64,000 bases of DNA, taken from contig NZ_JBHUOQ010000001.1 of assembly GCF_042686195.1 (NCBI RefSeq), forward strand, positions 930,001 through 994,000. Direction: 5' to 3'. The notes below the pieces were generated by a model. That model was not told the origin of the DNA. It did no database searches and saw only the letters and a list, made by a program, of their open reading frames with translations. This DNA is from Corticicoccus populi. GTDB taxonomy: Bacteria > Bacillota > Bacilli > Staphylococcales > Salinicoccaceae. The position numbers and the translations under genes were made by a program. Positions 27,334-35,911 of the stretch are shown in pieces; within the stretch, counting starts at the first letter, position 1, and every line of letters begins with the position of its first letter.

Positions 27334-30078
27334 TTATCCTTCCAATGCGTCAACGACTGCGCGGCATCTCGGACAGATATCGTCTTCACCGTTTACAATC
27401 GCATCGGCAGTTGAATAATTCCAGCAGCGCTCACAGCGCACACCTTCCGCATGCTCAACCTTCACTGAAACATGATCATATTCCGTGCCGTCTGAAAGTG
27501 TATCCACCACTTCCACCTGCGAAACGATAAAGAACTGCTCAAGATTTCCTTTAATATCATTGAAGCTCATATTTTCAGGCTCTGTAATAAATACTTTCGC
27601 CTCAAGAGACTTACCAATTACTTTTTCATTACGGGCCGTTTCAAGTGCCTTATAGACATCATCACGGACTTTCATAAACTGCTTCCATTTACCGACAAGT
27701 TCAGTATCGACTTCTGCTTTTTCAGGCATTGATTCCAAGTGGATACTTTCTTTTGATTCGTGCGGTGTAAACTGATAGATTTCTTCAGCTGTGTGCACTA
27801 AAACCGGTGCAAGCAGACGATTTAACTGCGTCAGTATTTTATAGAGTACAGTCTGCATACTGCGTCTGATCGGCGCATCCTGCTGCTCGATATAAAGAAT
27901 ATCCTTACCGTAATCAAGGTAGAAGTTCGATAACTCAACATTGATGAAATTCTGCAGAGACTGGTACATAGATACATAATCATATCTGTCATAGCAGTCG
28001 AGCATTAAATTCGTCATTTCGTTAAAACGCTGGTACATGAACTGGTCAACCTCATATAAGTCATCATAGCTGACAGTATCTGTTTTCGGATCAAAGTCGT
28101 CTACATTTCCAAGAAGGAAACGGAACGTATTTCTGATTTTACGGTATACTTCTGATACCTGTTTTAAAATATCATCGGACACACGTACATCTTCTTCAAA
28201 ATCGGATGACATCACCCACAGACGTACAATATCCGCACCCATCTGCTTCATCACTTTTTCAGGCAGAATCACATTGCCAAGTGATTTCGACATTTTCTTG
28301 CCTTTCCCGTCCATCGCAAAACCGTGGGACAGTAATTCTTTGTACGGTGCATGCCCGCGCGTTGCGACACTCGTGATGATAGAAGAGTTAAACCATCCAC
28401 GGTACTGGTCGGAACCTTCGAAATATAAATCTGCAGGATACGTTAAATAATCACGGCGGTCAAGTACACCTCTGTGCGTCGACCCTGAATCAAACCACAC
28501 ATCCATAATATCCATTTCTTTAGTAAAGACACCGTTTGGAGAGCCTTCATGTGTATAGCCTTCCGGAAGCAGCTTTTCTGCATCCCACTCAAACCAGATG
28601 TTTGAACCGTGTGTTTCAAACAATGATGCGACATGCTCAATCACGGCAACATCGACAATTTCCTGTCCGTCCTCAGCGTAGAAAAACGGCAGCGGCACAC
28701 CCCATACACGCTGACGGGAAATCACCCAGTCACCACGGTTTTTAATCATATTGTACATACGCTTCTTACTCCACTCCACCTGGAATGTTGTATCATCAAT
28801 AGCATTTAAAATATCTTCACGTACATTATTGATCGATGCAAACCATTGCGGTGTCGCACGGAAAATCACAGGTGTTTTTGTTCTCCAGTCATGTGGATAT
28901 GAGTGCGTGTAGAAATCCAGTTTAACAAGTGCGCCTGCCGCATCAAGGTCCTCAGTAATTACTTTATTCGCATCATCATAGTATAAGCCTGCATACTTGC
29001 CCGCTTCGTCAGTAAACACACCTTTACCGTCAACAGGACTGACCACTTCAAGGCCGTACTTCTGTCCGACAATAAAGTCATCATCCCCGTGGCCGGGTGC
29101 AGTATGCACAAGTCCTGTACCTGCTTCTGTCGTTACATGGTCACCAAGAATAACCAGGCTCTCACGGTCGAACAATGGATGCTGTGCTGTCACATATTCA
29201 AGGTCAGAACCTTTCACTTCTTTTGTACGTGTCACTTTTTCTTTGTCAAAACCTGCTGCATCACAGAATGTATCAAGAAGATCTTCAGCAATCACATACT
29301 CTTTCTCTTCATAATTAAACTGTACATAGTTCAGTTCCGGATGTACCGCAACCGCCATGTTGGAAGGAATGGTCCATGGAGTTGTTGTCCAGATAACGAG
29401 TGATGTGTCTGTATCGAGAACATCTTTACCGTCTTTTACTTTAAACGCTACATAGATAGACGGTGAACGTTTATCCTGATACTCAAGCTCTGCTTCCGCG
29501 AGAGAAGATTCACTTTTCGGAGACCAGTAAATAGGCTTTTTACCGCGGTAGATTAGACCTTTCGCAACCATATCTTTCAGTACACGCACCTGGGATGCTT
29601 CAAATTCAGGTTTGTAAGTCAGATACGGGTCATCCCAGTGTCCGTCAACACCCATACGCTTGAATCCTTCACGCTGTAAGTCAATTTGTGAATTCGCAAA
29701 TTCAATACACTTATTGCGGAATTCTTCTGTTGTCATACTTTTACGGTCAACACCCTTATTTGTCAGGGCCTGTTCAATCGGCAGACCGTGAGTATCCCAG
29801 CCGGGTACATACGGAGCATAAAAACCTCTCATCTGTTTGTTTCTGATGATGAAGTCCTTGATGATTTTATTTAAAGCATGTCCCATATGAAGCGCGCCGT
29901 TCGCATACGGCGGTCCATCATGAAGAATGAATGGTGTATTCCCCTCATTCTGCTTTAATTTCTTTTCGTAAATTTTATTCTCCCGCCATTCTCCCTGCAT
30001 CTTAGGCTCTTTATTCGCAAGGCCGCCGCGCATTTTGAATTTTGTTTTCGGCATGAGTAAAGTATCTTTGTAATCCAT
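27334..30078 (-). CDS. ileS: Isoleucyl-tRNA synthetase
   Basis: Class I synthetase, 914 aa. HIGH motif as HMGH in ALHMGHALNK, KMSKS as KMSKSLGN, editing domain between them, and a C-terminal zinc finger CERCWNY...CPRC. The eubacterial mupirocin-sensitive type is suggested by length and the C-terminal zinc module. A longer frame reaches 30126 into the T-box leader; the real start is ATG 30078 after AGGGAGACAGG. Regulated by the T-box described separately. Confidence 0.96.
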   Translation of the reverse strand: MDYKDTLLMPKTKFKMRGGLANKEPKMQGEWRENKIYEKKLKQNEGNTPFILHDGPPYANGALHMGHALNKIIKDFIIRNKQMRGFYAPYVPGWDTHGLPIEQALTNKGVDRKSMTTEEFRNKCIEFANSQIDLQREGFKRMGVDGHWDDPYLTYKPEFEASQVRVLKDMVAKGLIYRGKKPIYWSPKSESSLAEAELEYQDKRSPSIYVAFKVKDGKDVLDTDTSLVIWTTTPWTIPSNMAVAVHPELNYVQFNYEEKEYVIAEDLLDTFCDAAGFDKEKVTRTKEVKGSDLEYVTAQHPLFDRESLVILGDHVTTEAGTGLVHTAPGHGDDDFIVGQKYGLEVVSPVDGKGVFTDEAGKYAGLYYDDANKVITEDLDAAGALVKLDFYTHSYPHDWRTKTPVIFRATPQWFASINNVREDILNAIDDTTFQVEWSKKRMYNMIKNRGDWVISRQRVWGVPLPFFYAEDGQEIVDVAVIEHVASLFETHGSNIWFEWDAEKLLPEGYTHEGSPNGVFTKEMDIMDVWFDSGSTHRGVLDRRDYLTYPADLYFEGSDQYRGWFNSSIITSVATRGHAPYKELLSHGFAMDGKGKKMSKSLGNVILPEKVMKQMGADIVRLWVMSSDFEEDVRVSDDILKQVSEVYRKIRNTFRFLLGNVDDFDPKTDTVSYDDLYEVDQFMYQRFNEMTNLMLDCYDRYDYVSMYQSLQNFINVELSNFYLDYGKDILYIEQQDAPIRRSMQTVLYKILTQLNRLLAPVLVHTAEEIYQFTPHESKESIHLESMPEKAEVDTELVGKWKQFMKVRDDVYKALETARNEKVIGKSLEAKVFITEPENMSFNDIKGNLEQFFIVSQVEVVDTLSDGTEYDHVSVKVEHAEGVRCERCWNYSTADAIVNGEDDICPRCRAVVDALEG

Positions 30079-30289
30079 ATCCTGTCTCCCTTTCAATATA
30101 AATAAAAAACTCCAGGCTGAAATCAACAGGGGCGAATGAACCGCGGTACCACCCTTATTGACTCCGGCCGGGAGTCCACTTTATAATTATTTGTTTTAAA
30201 TTATTAGTGATATCAAGCGTGTTTATATCTGCCGGGGCTCTCACCATCCCCCGTTCGCTTTATCCAAAACGCACTGTCAGTCTAACAAT
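30079..30289 (-). ncRNA. T-box leader of ileS (isoleucine)
   Basis: The T-box core AAGGGTGGTACCGCG is at 30142-30156 on the minus strand, followed by a hairpin arm ending CTGGAG-TTTTTT (about 30099-30115) as the terminator. Upstream lies stem I; an AUC followed by A at 30209-30211 is a plausible isoleucine specifier. Uncharged tRNA-Ile should stabilise the antiterminator and allow ileS-lspA-rluD transcription. This leader accounts for the gene-free stretch up to 30379, together with the promoter. Confidence 0.92.
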
Positions 30290-30295
30290 ATATCT

Positions 30296-30324
30296 ATTAT
30301 GCTAAAATTATTGCCGTTCGTCAA
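30296..30324 (-). promoter_or_regulatory. ileS operon promoter
   Basis: Minus strand TTGACG (30319-30324), 17-bp spacer, CATAAT (30296-30301), placed just upstream of the T-box leader. The -35 hexamer sits inside one arm of the inverted repeat at 30315-30369. Confidence 0.7.
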
Positions 30325-30369
30325 CATCTGCGGTTGTTTTTAAGATGATAATTTCAGATGTGCCGAACG
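30315..30369. repeat. Interrupted inverted repeat upstream of ileS
   Basis: Arms CGTTCG-tca-ACATCTG (30315-30330) and CAGATGT-gc-CGAACG (30355-30369) pair over 13 bases with a small internal bulge and a 24-base loop. No T tract follows on the minus strand, so it is not a clear terminator for the upstream glycosyltransferase gene. It overlaps the ileS -35 hexamer. Confidence 0.6.
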
Positions 30370-30379
30370 CCTTATCTCT

Positions 30380-31420
30380 TTATCTTTTAAAGATAAAGTT
30401 CTTTTGAATAAAATAACTGACCAAAAATAGAATACCGTCTACACAAATTTTAATAATCACGGTACTGATAAAAGGCAGCACCAGATGAAACAAGTAAACG
30501 AGTGTCCCGGAAGCTGTAATCTGGGCAATGACCAGACCGAAATATTTAAAGAAGCTGTGCTTTGACCTGCCTTTAAACACAAGCTCTCTGTTCACAAAAT
30601 AATTAAACAATGAAGAAATCACACGCGCAAGCACCGACGATACCATTATAGATGACAGACTGGTATTCGCCAAAAGGCGGATAAATACAGCATATGCTGT
30701 CACATCTAAAAGGAAAGAAGAAACCGATGACAGAACATACTTCACGAATACCCAGTATATTGTAATAGAATCCCTGATTACCCGGAAGTTCGACGAGGCG
30801 TTGTCTTCAATGTAAACTGTTTGAATCGGTACTGAATGAATATTCCAGCGCCGGTTCTTTGTTTCCATCAGCATATTCATCTCATAATCGAAGCGGTTCC
30901 CGTCCACCTGTAAAAACGGTTCAAGAAAACTTCTCGGCATGGCTCTGAGTCCTGTCTGTGTATCACTCAGCTTTTCACCAGTGGTCAGTCTGAATATATT
31001 ACGTGTCAGAACATTACCGAACTGGCTTCTCTTCGGGACATTCTCATCGAAATGTCTCGCCCCGAGAATTAATGTATCCGAATGCTGTCTCGATGCTTCA
31101 ATACACTTAATCATATCAGCACATTGGTGCTGGCCGTCAGAGTCAATCGTCACAATATACTCCGCTTCAGGCATGCTTTTTACTATATATTCAAAAGCTG
31201 TTTTTAAAGCTGCCCCTTTCCCTCTGTTCTTCTCATGAATTAAAACCTGACTGTTATAATCACTTTCAGCCTGATGAAAGGTTTCATCACAGGAAGGAGT
31301 ACTGCCATCATTGACAATGATAATACCTGCCTCAGGCACCTCGGTCCTGACTGCCCTCAATAGTTCAAGTAAATGATATGTGGGATTTAATGATGGTATC
31401 ACGATTGCTACATCTCTCAT
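30380..31420 (-). CDS. Glycosyltransferase family 2 fused to GtrA-like membrane domain
   Basis: 346 aa. N-terminal GT2 domain (about 1-215) starting VAIVIPSLNP, with the DSDGQHQ metal-binding motif of the dolichol-phosphate/undecaprenyl-phosphate sugar synthase type. The C-terminal 120 residues form four membrane helices like GtrA flippase proteins. Such fusions usually make and/or flip polyprenyl-phosphate sugars used to glycosylate wall polymers; the sugar is unknown. The start at 31420 has GGAGG; a longer frame has no support. It stands between ylmH and ileS, the place normally held by divIVA. Confidence 0.85.
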   Translation of the reverse strand: MRDVAIVIPSLNPTYHLLELLRAVRTEVPEAGIIIVNDGSTPSCDETFHQAESDYNSQVLIHEKNRGKGAALKTAFEYIVKSMPEAEYIVTIDSDGQHQCADMIKCIEASRQHSDTLILGARHFDENVPKRSQFGNVLTRNIFRLTTGEKLSDTQTGLRAMPRSFLEPFLQVDGNRFDYEMNMLMETKNRRWNIHSVPIQTVYIEDNASSNFRVIRDSITIYWVFVKYVLSSVSSFLLDVTAYAVFIRLLANTSLSSIMVSSVLARVISSLFNYFVNRELVFKGRSKHSFFKYFGLVIAQITASGTLVYLFHLVLPFISTVIIKICVDGILFLVSYFIQKNFIFKR

Positions 31421-31526
31421 AGGCCTTCCTCCGTTGATCAGACATACATGCTTTAGTCTAAGTTTAATACCATACCCTGTCACATCAATAATCATTCATA
31501 CATCATTTCATCAAGTATACCGTATT

Positions 31527-32309
31527 TTATTTACTCCGGTATACTTTCACCTGCAGCCTGTACTTTCCTTTTCTGGTTTCTGCAATGATAGAATTAATTT
31601 TAAAGCGACCGAAATGACGGACAGAAACCACATCGTCCACTTCGATAATGAACGCCGGGGAATTGGTAATCGTGTGGTTCACCTTTACCTTCCCTTTTGA
31701 TACCCGTTCTTTTGACTTTGCACGCCCCTCATTTAAAACATCACTGATCACCGTGTCCAGTCTGAAACTTGATGACAACACGGTAATCGTTTCACCGTCA
31801 TCCACCGGGGAAATAAATGCGTCATGTTCAATTTCTTTAAGTTTTACCGGTGCATTCTTAATATGTGTCAGCTGTTCTGTGAACATCTGGACATAGGGTG
31901 ATGCAACTGCGAGCTGTATTTTATCTCCAATAACGATATCCCCGATGACATAACGGTCGAGACCGACATTCATTATTGCCCCCAATACATTCCGGTGTGA
32001 TAATGTGATGAATTTTTCAGGGTATATAATCTCAAGCACAGTAATTTCAAAATCACTTTCACTGACTTCAAGCATCTCAGGTACAAGTATTGCCCGGAGA
32101 CGTTCTCTGTCGCCCTTTCCGCCGTAAAAACAAACTGTAATATCCGGGTAATACCCTGACACACTGTCTACTATTTTCTGCTCTCTCGGGTCAAGAAAAT
32201 CCAGCAGAACAGGATAATAGTCACGGGATGCAATTTCAAATTTACTGTTAATCTTTACAATACTGTCCTTCTCTTCTTCTCTGAAATGTTGATAAATTTC
32301 TTTAACCAT
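31527..32309 (-). CDS. ylmH: YlmH, S4-domain RNA-binding protein of the division cluster
   Basis: 260 aa with a C-terminal S4 domain (about 180-250: SKERVSKGKVKVN). YlmH proteins bind 50S subunits; in Bacillus subtilis YlmH has been linked to rescue of stalled 50S subunits, like RqcP. Here RqcH is encoded in the same window. ATG 32309 follows GGAGG; longer frames are not needed. A strong terminator at 32345-32382 lies between it and ylmG, so it probably has its own promoter or depends on read-through. Confidence 0.88.
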   Translation of the reverse strand: MVKEIYQHFREEEKDSIVKINSKFEIASRDYYPVLLDFLDPREQKIVDSVSGYYPDITVCFYGGKGDRERLRAILVPEMLEVSESDFEITVLEIIYPEKFITLSHRNVLGAIMNVGLDRYVIGDIVIGDKIQLAVASPYVQMFTEQLTHIKNAPVKLKEIEHDAFISPVDDGETITVLSSSFRLDTVISDVLNEGRAKSKERVSKGKVKVNHTITNSPAFIIEVDDVVSVRHFGRFKINSIIAETRKGKYRLQVKVYRSK

Positions 32310-32344
32310 GAAATCCTCCATCGGTTTGATATTTTCATGCAACA

Positions 32345-32382
32345 AAGTAATCCCGTCCTTCAAGTAAGGACGGGATTACTTT
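32345..32382. terminator. Terminator between ylmG and ylmH
   Basis: Near-perfect long stem GTAATCCCGTCCTT / AAGGACGGGATTAC followed by TTTGTT (minus) or TTTTAAC (plus). It should end the ftsZ-downstream transcript after ylmG. Confidence 0.85.
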
Positions 32383-32386
32383 TAAC

Positions 32387-32692
32387 TTATACAATCATAC
32401 GTATTAATGCATTGAATATTGAATCCAGCCCTGCAACAAACAAACGCAGAACTAAAAATAAAATAATCGGTGATAAATCAAGCATTCCTCCAAGAGGCGG
32501 AATTAAGTTTCTGATTGGTTCCAGCACCGGTTCATATACTTTTCCGAGAGTCTGTCCAAAAGATGACTCACGTAAACCCGGAATCCACGAACTCAAAATG
32601 TAGATGATTAAACCCCAGCTGAATAAAGTTAATAAAATACTTACAATATCCGAAACAGTAACAATAATTTGCAGCAGCAGACCTTTATCCAA
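32387..32692 (-). CDS. ylmG: YggT/YlmG family membrane protein
   Basis: 101 aa, two YggT membrane segments (about 8-30 and 70-95) with SSWIPGLRESSF between them. Found beside sepF in most Firmicutes and linked to division or nucleoid/membrane organisation, but the molecular role is not settled. The start is TTG at 32692, 7 bp after GGAG; there is no ATG in the right place. Confidence 0.88.
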   Translation of the reverse strand: MDKGLLLQIIVTVSDIVSILLTLFSWGLIIYILSSWIPGLRESSFGQTLGKVYEPVLEPIRNLIPPLGGMLDLSPIILFLVLRLFVAGLDSIFNALIRMIV

Positions 32693-32703
32693 AATAATTC
32701 TCC

Positions 32704-33273
32704 TTACATATCATCATTTAACTCTTTATCTCCTGTAATTTCGCCTTCGACTCTGACACTGTTCGGTGTGCATAAAAATATATCACTGCCGACCTTCTGA
32801 ATATCACCGTCAAGGGCATATACAGTACCGCTTAAAAAGTCAACGATGCGTTTTTTAGGACCACTGTCAATTTTAGATAAATTCACTAAAGTCGCACGTT
32901 CATTTTTAAGCTCATCTGCGATATCCTGTGTTTCTGAAAATACTCTCGGTTCAAATAAATGTACTTTTGCATTTGTTTCATGGCTATCCATCAAAGTTGT
33001 CTCCTTTTTCGGCTGTGCCTTTTTATTTTGAGAGGGCTTCTCTTTATCTTTTTTAAAGAAAGGTTCTTTGGGTGCTTCATCTTTTTTATCCGTAACATTC
33101 TCATTTTTCGCTTTAGACTGTGTCGGACGGATGACTTTATCCTCTCTGTGTCTTCTGGTTTCTTCCAGTTGAGTCACATTACTGTTTTTTGCCGCAGCAT
33201 TATTTTTGTCCGGAGACACTTCTTCTTCTACTTCAACAGAAAACATATCTTTGATAAATTTCTTAATCGCCAT
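32704..33273 (-). CDS. sepF: Cell division protein SepF
   Basis: Membrane-binding partner of FtsZ that bundles filaments and aligns the ring. 189 aa: an N-terminal amphipathic helix (AIKKFIKDMFSV), a long charged Lys/Glu-rich linker, and the C-terminal SepF dimer domain (about 100-185: VNLSKIDSGPKKRIVDFLSG). ATG 33273; an upstream GTG falls in the ribosome-binding site. Confidence 0.95.
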   Translation of the reverse strand: MAIKKFIKDMFSVEVEEEVSPDKNNAAAKNSNVTQLEETRRHREDKVIRPTQSKAKNENVTDKKDEAPKEPFFKKDKEKPSQNKKAQPKKETTLMDSHETNAKVHLFEPRVFSETQDIADELKNERATLVNLSKIDSGPKKRIVDFLSGTVYALDGDIQKVGSDIFLCTPNSVRVEGEITGDKELNDDM

Positions 33274-33278
33274 ATCAC

Positions 33279-33911
33279 TCACCTGCTTCCCATGATTTTA
33301 CTTCCAATACGAACATAAGTTGCACCTTCTTTTACAGCATGAAGATAGTCATTACTCATTCCCATACTGAGCTCCGTAATGGATGGATAATTAATATTTA
33401 ACTGATCCCGCAATTCTTTAAGCTTCCTGAATGTTTGATCAAGTACTTCTTCATCCTCAGTGTAAGGTGCCATAGTCATTAAACCAATGATATTAATTTT
33501 ATCATATTCAGAGATTTTTTCCACAAATGCCTCTAACGCTTCCGGTTCAACACCATGCTTCGTCTCTTCATGAGAAATATTCACCTGCACAAAACATTTT
33601 ACATCATGTTCTGCGTACTTATCAATTTTTTTAGCCACACTCTCTCTTTCCAGTGAATGCAGGTAAGTTAAATAAGGTGCAACATCTTTCACTTTTCTGG
33701 ACTGAAGTGTACCGATATAATGAATTTCTGCATCTTCCGGCAGTGCGGACAATTTTTCAAGAAAACCTTCCACCCTGTTTTCCCCGAAATGTCTGATTCC
33801 GGCATCGTAAGCCTGCAGTGTTTCTTCCACAGTATGGTACTTTGTCACAGCAATTACAGTGACATCACTGCCGACCTCTTTTTTTATCTGCTCGTAGTTT
33901 TCTTTAATCAT
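33279..33911 (-). CDS. ylmE: PLP-homeostasis protein YlmE/YggS
   Basis: 210 aa, alanine-racemase-like barrel that carries pyridoxal phosphate and keeps free PLP in check. The PLP lysine is Lys24 in VIAVTKYH. Phosphate-binding end MGMSNDY and GSKIMGSR are visible. Start at 33911 after GGGAGG, overlapping pgeF by 8 bp; a longer frame to 34001 lies in pgeF and is rejected. Confidence 0.94.
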   Translation of the reverse strand: MIKENYEQIKKEVGSDVTVIAVTKYHTVEETLQAYDAGIRHFGENRVEGFLEKLSALPEDAEIHYIGTLQSRKVKDVAPYLTYLHSLERESVAKKIDKYAEHDVKCFVQVNISHEETKHGVEPEALEAFVEKISEYDKINIIGLMTMAPYTEDEEVLDQTFRKLKELRDQLNINYPSITELSMGMSNDYLHAVKEGATYVRIGSKIMGSR

Positions 33912-34677
33912 GAACTGTCCTCCCGATAAATGCGAGTGCTCTGCCGGTTTTTCCAGACTCTGTCCGGTATGAGAAAAAAGTACTTGTATCTTCTGTACCA
34001 AGTTCAGTTACGTATATATTATCCTCTCGAATACCACATTCAAGTGCCTGGTTTTTATTCACAGTCTTTAAATCCAGCTGGTATTCTTCACCGTCCGCTT
34101 CCACTGCATGATTCAAATATTTTTCATCGATTGAATGAATGACTTTATCATCTACATTAAAAGAGGAACCGTTAATACTTACGCCGATGATTACAGTTAA
34201 ATCCTCCGGGTTCTCATCATACGCCTGGATCAGGTTCCTGGTAATATTTTCACTGGTACCTCTCCATCCCGCATGTGCAAGCCCTGTGAATGTGTTCTCA
34301 CGGCTGAAAATATATACCGGAACACAATCAGCAAAATTCATCGTCAACAGTACATCATCATATGTATACAGCCCATCAACACCATACCACTGATCTGTTA
34401 ACTCTTTTACATTGGTGCCGCACTCTTTTGAAGTGACCTGACATACTTTACTGCCGTGCTTTTGAATCGGAAGCACCCAATTCGAAGACGGAATATTGAT
34501 TTCTTCTGAAAGAAGTTCCTGATGTCTGTGAACATTCTTACTGTCATCATCAATATAAAGTGCCATATTAAAACTGTTTTCAGGGTAACTGCTCACACCA
34601 TTCGTACGTTTCGTATAACCGAAAACGAGATCCGTGAGTATGTCCCCCACAAAATATTTATGTGTTTTAAATTCCAT
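33904..34677 (-). CDS. pgeF: PgeF/YlmD laccase-domain protein (peptidoglycan editing or purine nucleoside enzyme)
   Basis: 257 aa of the YfiH/DUF152 family. Zinc-ligand motifs are visible: NFADCVP and GLAHAGWRGT. Family members remove wrongly incorporated L-Ser from UDP-MurNAc precursors (E. coli) or act on purine nucleosides; which applies here is not known. ATG 34677 after GGGGTGAAC. Next to ftsZ, as in Bacillus. Confidence 0.9.
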   Translation of the reverse strand: MEFKTHKYFVGDILTDLVFGYTKRTNGVSSYPENSFNMALYIDDDSKNVHRHQELLSEEINIPSSNWVLPIQKHGSKVCQVTSKECGTNVKELTDQWYGVDGLYTYDDVLLTMNFADCVPVYIFSRENTFTGLAHAGWRGTSENITRNLIQAYDENPEDLTVIIGVSINGSSFNVDDKVIHSIDEKYLNHAVEADGEEYQLDLKTVNKNQALECGIREDNIYVTELGTEDTSTFFSYRTESGKTGRALAFIGRTVHD

Positions 34678-34696
34678 CAGTTCACCCCATAAAATA

Positions 34697-34722
34697 AGCC
34701 AGAAAGGCATGCCTTCCTGACT
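34697..34722 (-). terminator. Terminator-like hairpin between ftsZ and pgeF
   Basis: Stem AGTCAGGAAGGC / GCCTTTCTGGCT with one mismatch, then TATTTTAT on the minus strand. It lies directly after ftsZ and would reduce read-through from ftsZ into pgeF-ylmE-sepF-ylmG. Confidence 0.75.
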
Positions 34723-34739
34723 ATTTTTTCAAGATATAA

Positions 34740-35876
34740 TTATCGTCTGCGTCTGTTTCTGTTTCTCAAAAATGTTGGTACTTCATGATCTTCATCTTGA
34801 GAACCGGAATTTGCATCTTCTCTTTCAAATGATCGAGTTGAACGACGATCTTCATCAGGCGCATTATTTGTAAATGTTGCAGGCTCTGTTTTCTCTTCAC
34901 GTTCCGGTGTGCGGTTCACACCTTTTTCATTAAAGCCTGTTGCGATTACAGTAACAACGATTTCATCCTCAAGTTCAGGATTAATCACTGTACCGAAAAT
35001 CATGTTTACATCTTCATCAGCTGCATCCTGTACAACATCAGCGGCTTCCTGTGCTTCGAATAAAGACAGTGACTCACCGCCGGTAATATTCATCAGGACA
35101 CCCTGTGCACCAACGATTGATGTTTCAAGTAATGGACTTGAGATTGCTTTTTTAGCCGCTTCAACTGCACGGTTTTCTCCTGAGGATACGCCGATACCCA
35201 TTAAAGCAGATCCCTGATTCTGCATAATTGTCTTAACGTCTGCAAAGTCAAGGTTCACTTCACCGCTCACTGCGATTAAGTCTGATATACCCTGAACACC
35301 CTGACGGAGTACGTTATCTGCTTCTTTGAATGCTTCCATCATTGGAGTTGATTTATCAACGATATCAAGAAGGCGGTCATTTGGAATGACAATCAGTGTA
35401 TCAACAGCTGCTTTCATTGCATCTACACCTGCTGCTGCCTGTGTCTGACGTTTTCTTCCTTCAAATGAGAAAGGACGAGTAACAACACCAACAGTCAATG
35501 CACCCATCTCTTTAGCGATTTTAGCAACTACCGGTGCTGCGCCGGTACCAGTTCCGCCGCCCATACCGGCTGTAACGAATACCATGTCTGCACCCTGAAT
35601 CGCATCTTCAATCTGTTCACGTGATTCCTCTGCTGCTTTTTTACCAATCTCAGGATTGGCACCTGCACCAAGTCCGCGTGTTAATTTTTCACCAATCTGG
35701 ATTTTAGACTCCGCCTTAGACAAGTTAAGCGCTTGTCCGTCTGTATTGATTGCGATAAATTCAACATTCTGCATTCCGTCATCAATCATGCGGTTCACAG
35801 CATTGTTACCGCCGCCGCCGACACCCACGACTTTAAGTGTTGCCATATGGTTAAAACCTTGTTCAAATTCCAACAT
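34740..35876 (-). CDS. ftsZ: Cell division GTPase FtsZ
   Basis: Tubulin-like GTPase that forms the division ring. 378 aa; GGGGNNAVNRM and the G-box GGGTGTGAAP are intact, T7 loop NLDFADVK visible, variable acidic/Arg linker about 315-360, and the C-terminal peptide DHEVPTFLRNRNRRRR that binds FtsA and SepF. ATG 35876 after GGGAGG. Confidence 0.97.
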   Translation of the reverse strand: MLEFEQGFNHMATLKVVGVGGGGNNAVNRMIDDGMQNVEFIAINTDGQALNLSKAESKIQIGEKLTRGLGAGANPEIGKKAAEESREQIEDAIQGADMVFVTAGMGGGTGTGAAPVVAKIAKEMGALTVGVVTRPFSFEGRKRQTQAAAGVDAMKAAVDTLIVIPNDRLLDIVDKSTPMMEAFKEADNVLRQGVQGISDLIAVSGEVNLDFADVKTIMQNQGSALMGIGVSSGENRAVEAAKKAISSPLLETSIVGAQGVLMNITGGESLSLFEAQEAADVVQDAADEDVNMIFGTVINPELEDEIVVTVIATGFNEKGVNRTPEREEKTEPATFTNNAPDEDRRSTRSFEREDANSGSQDEDHEVPTFLRNRNRRRR

Positions 35877-35911
35877 TTTGTATATCCTCCCAAATTATCA
35901 TCTTACGCTGA

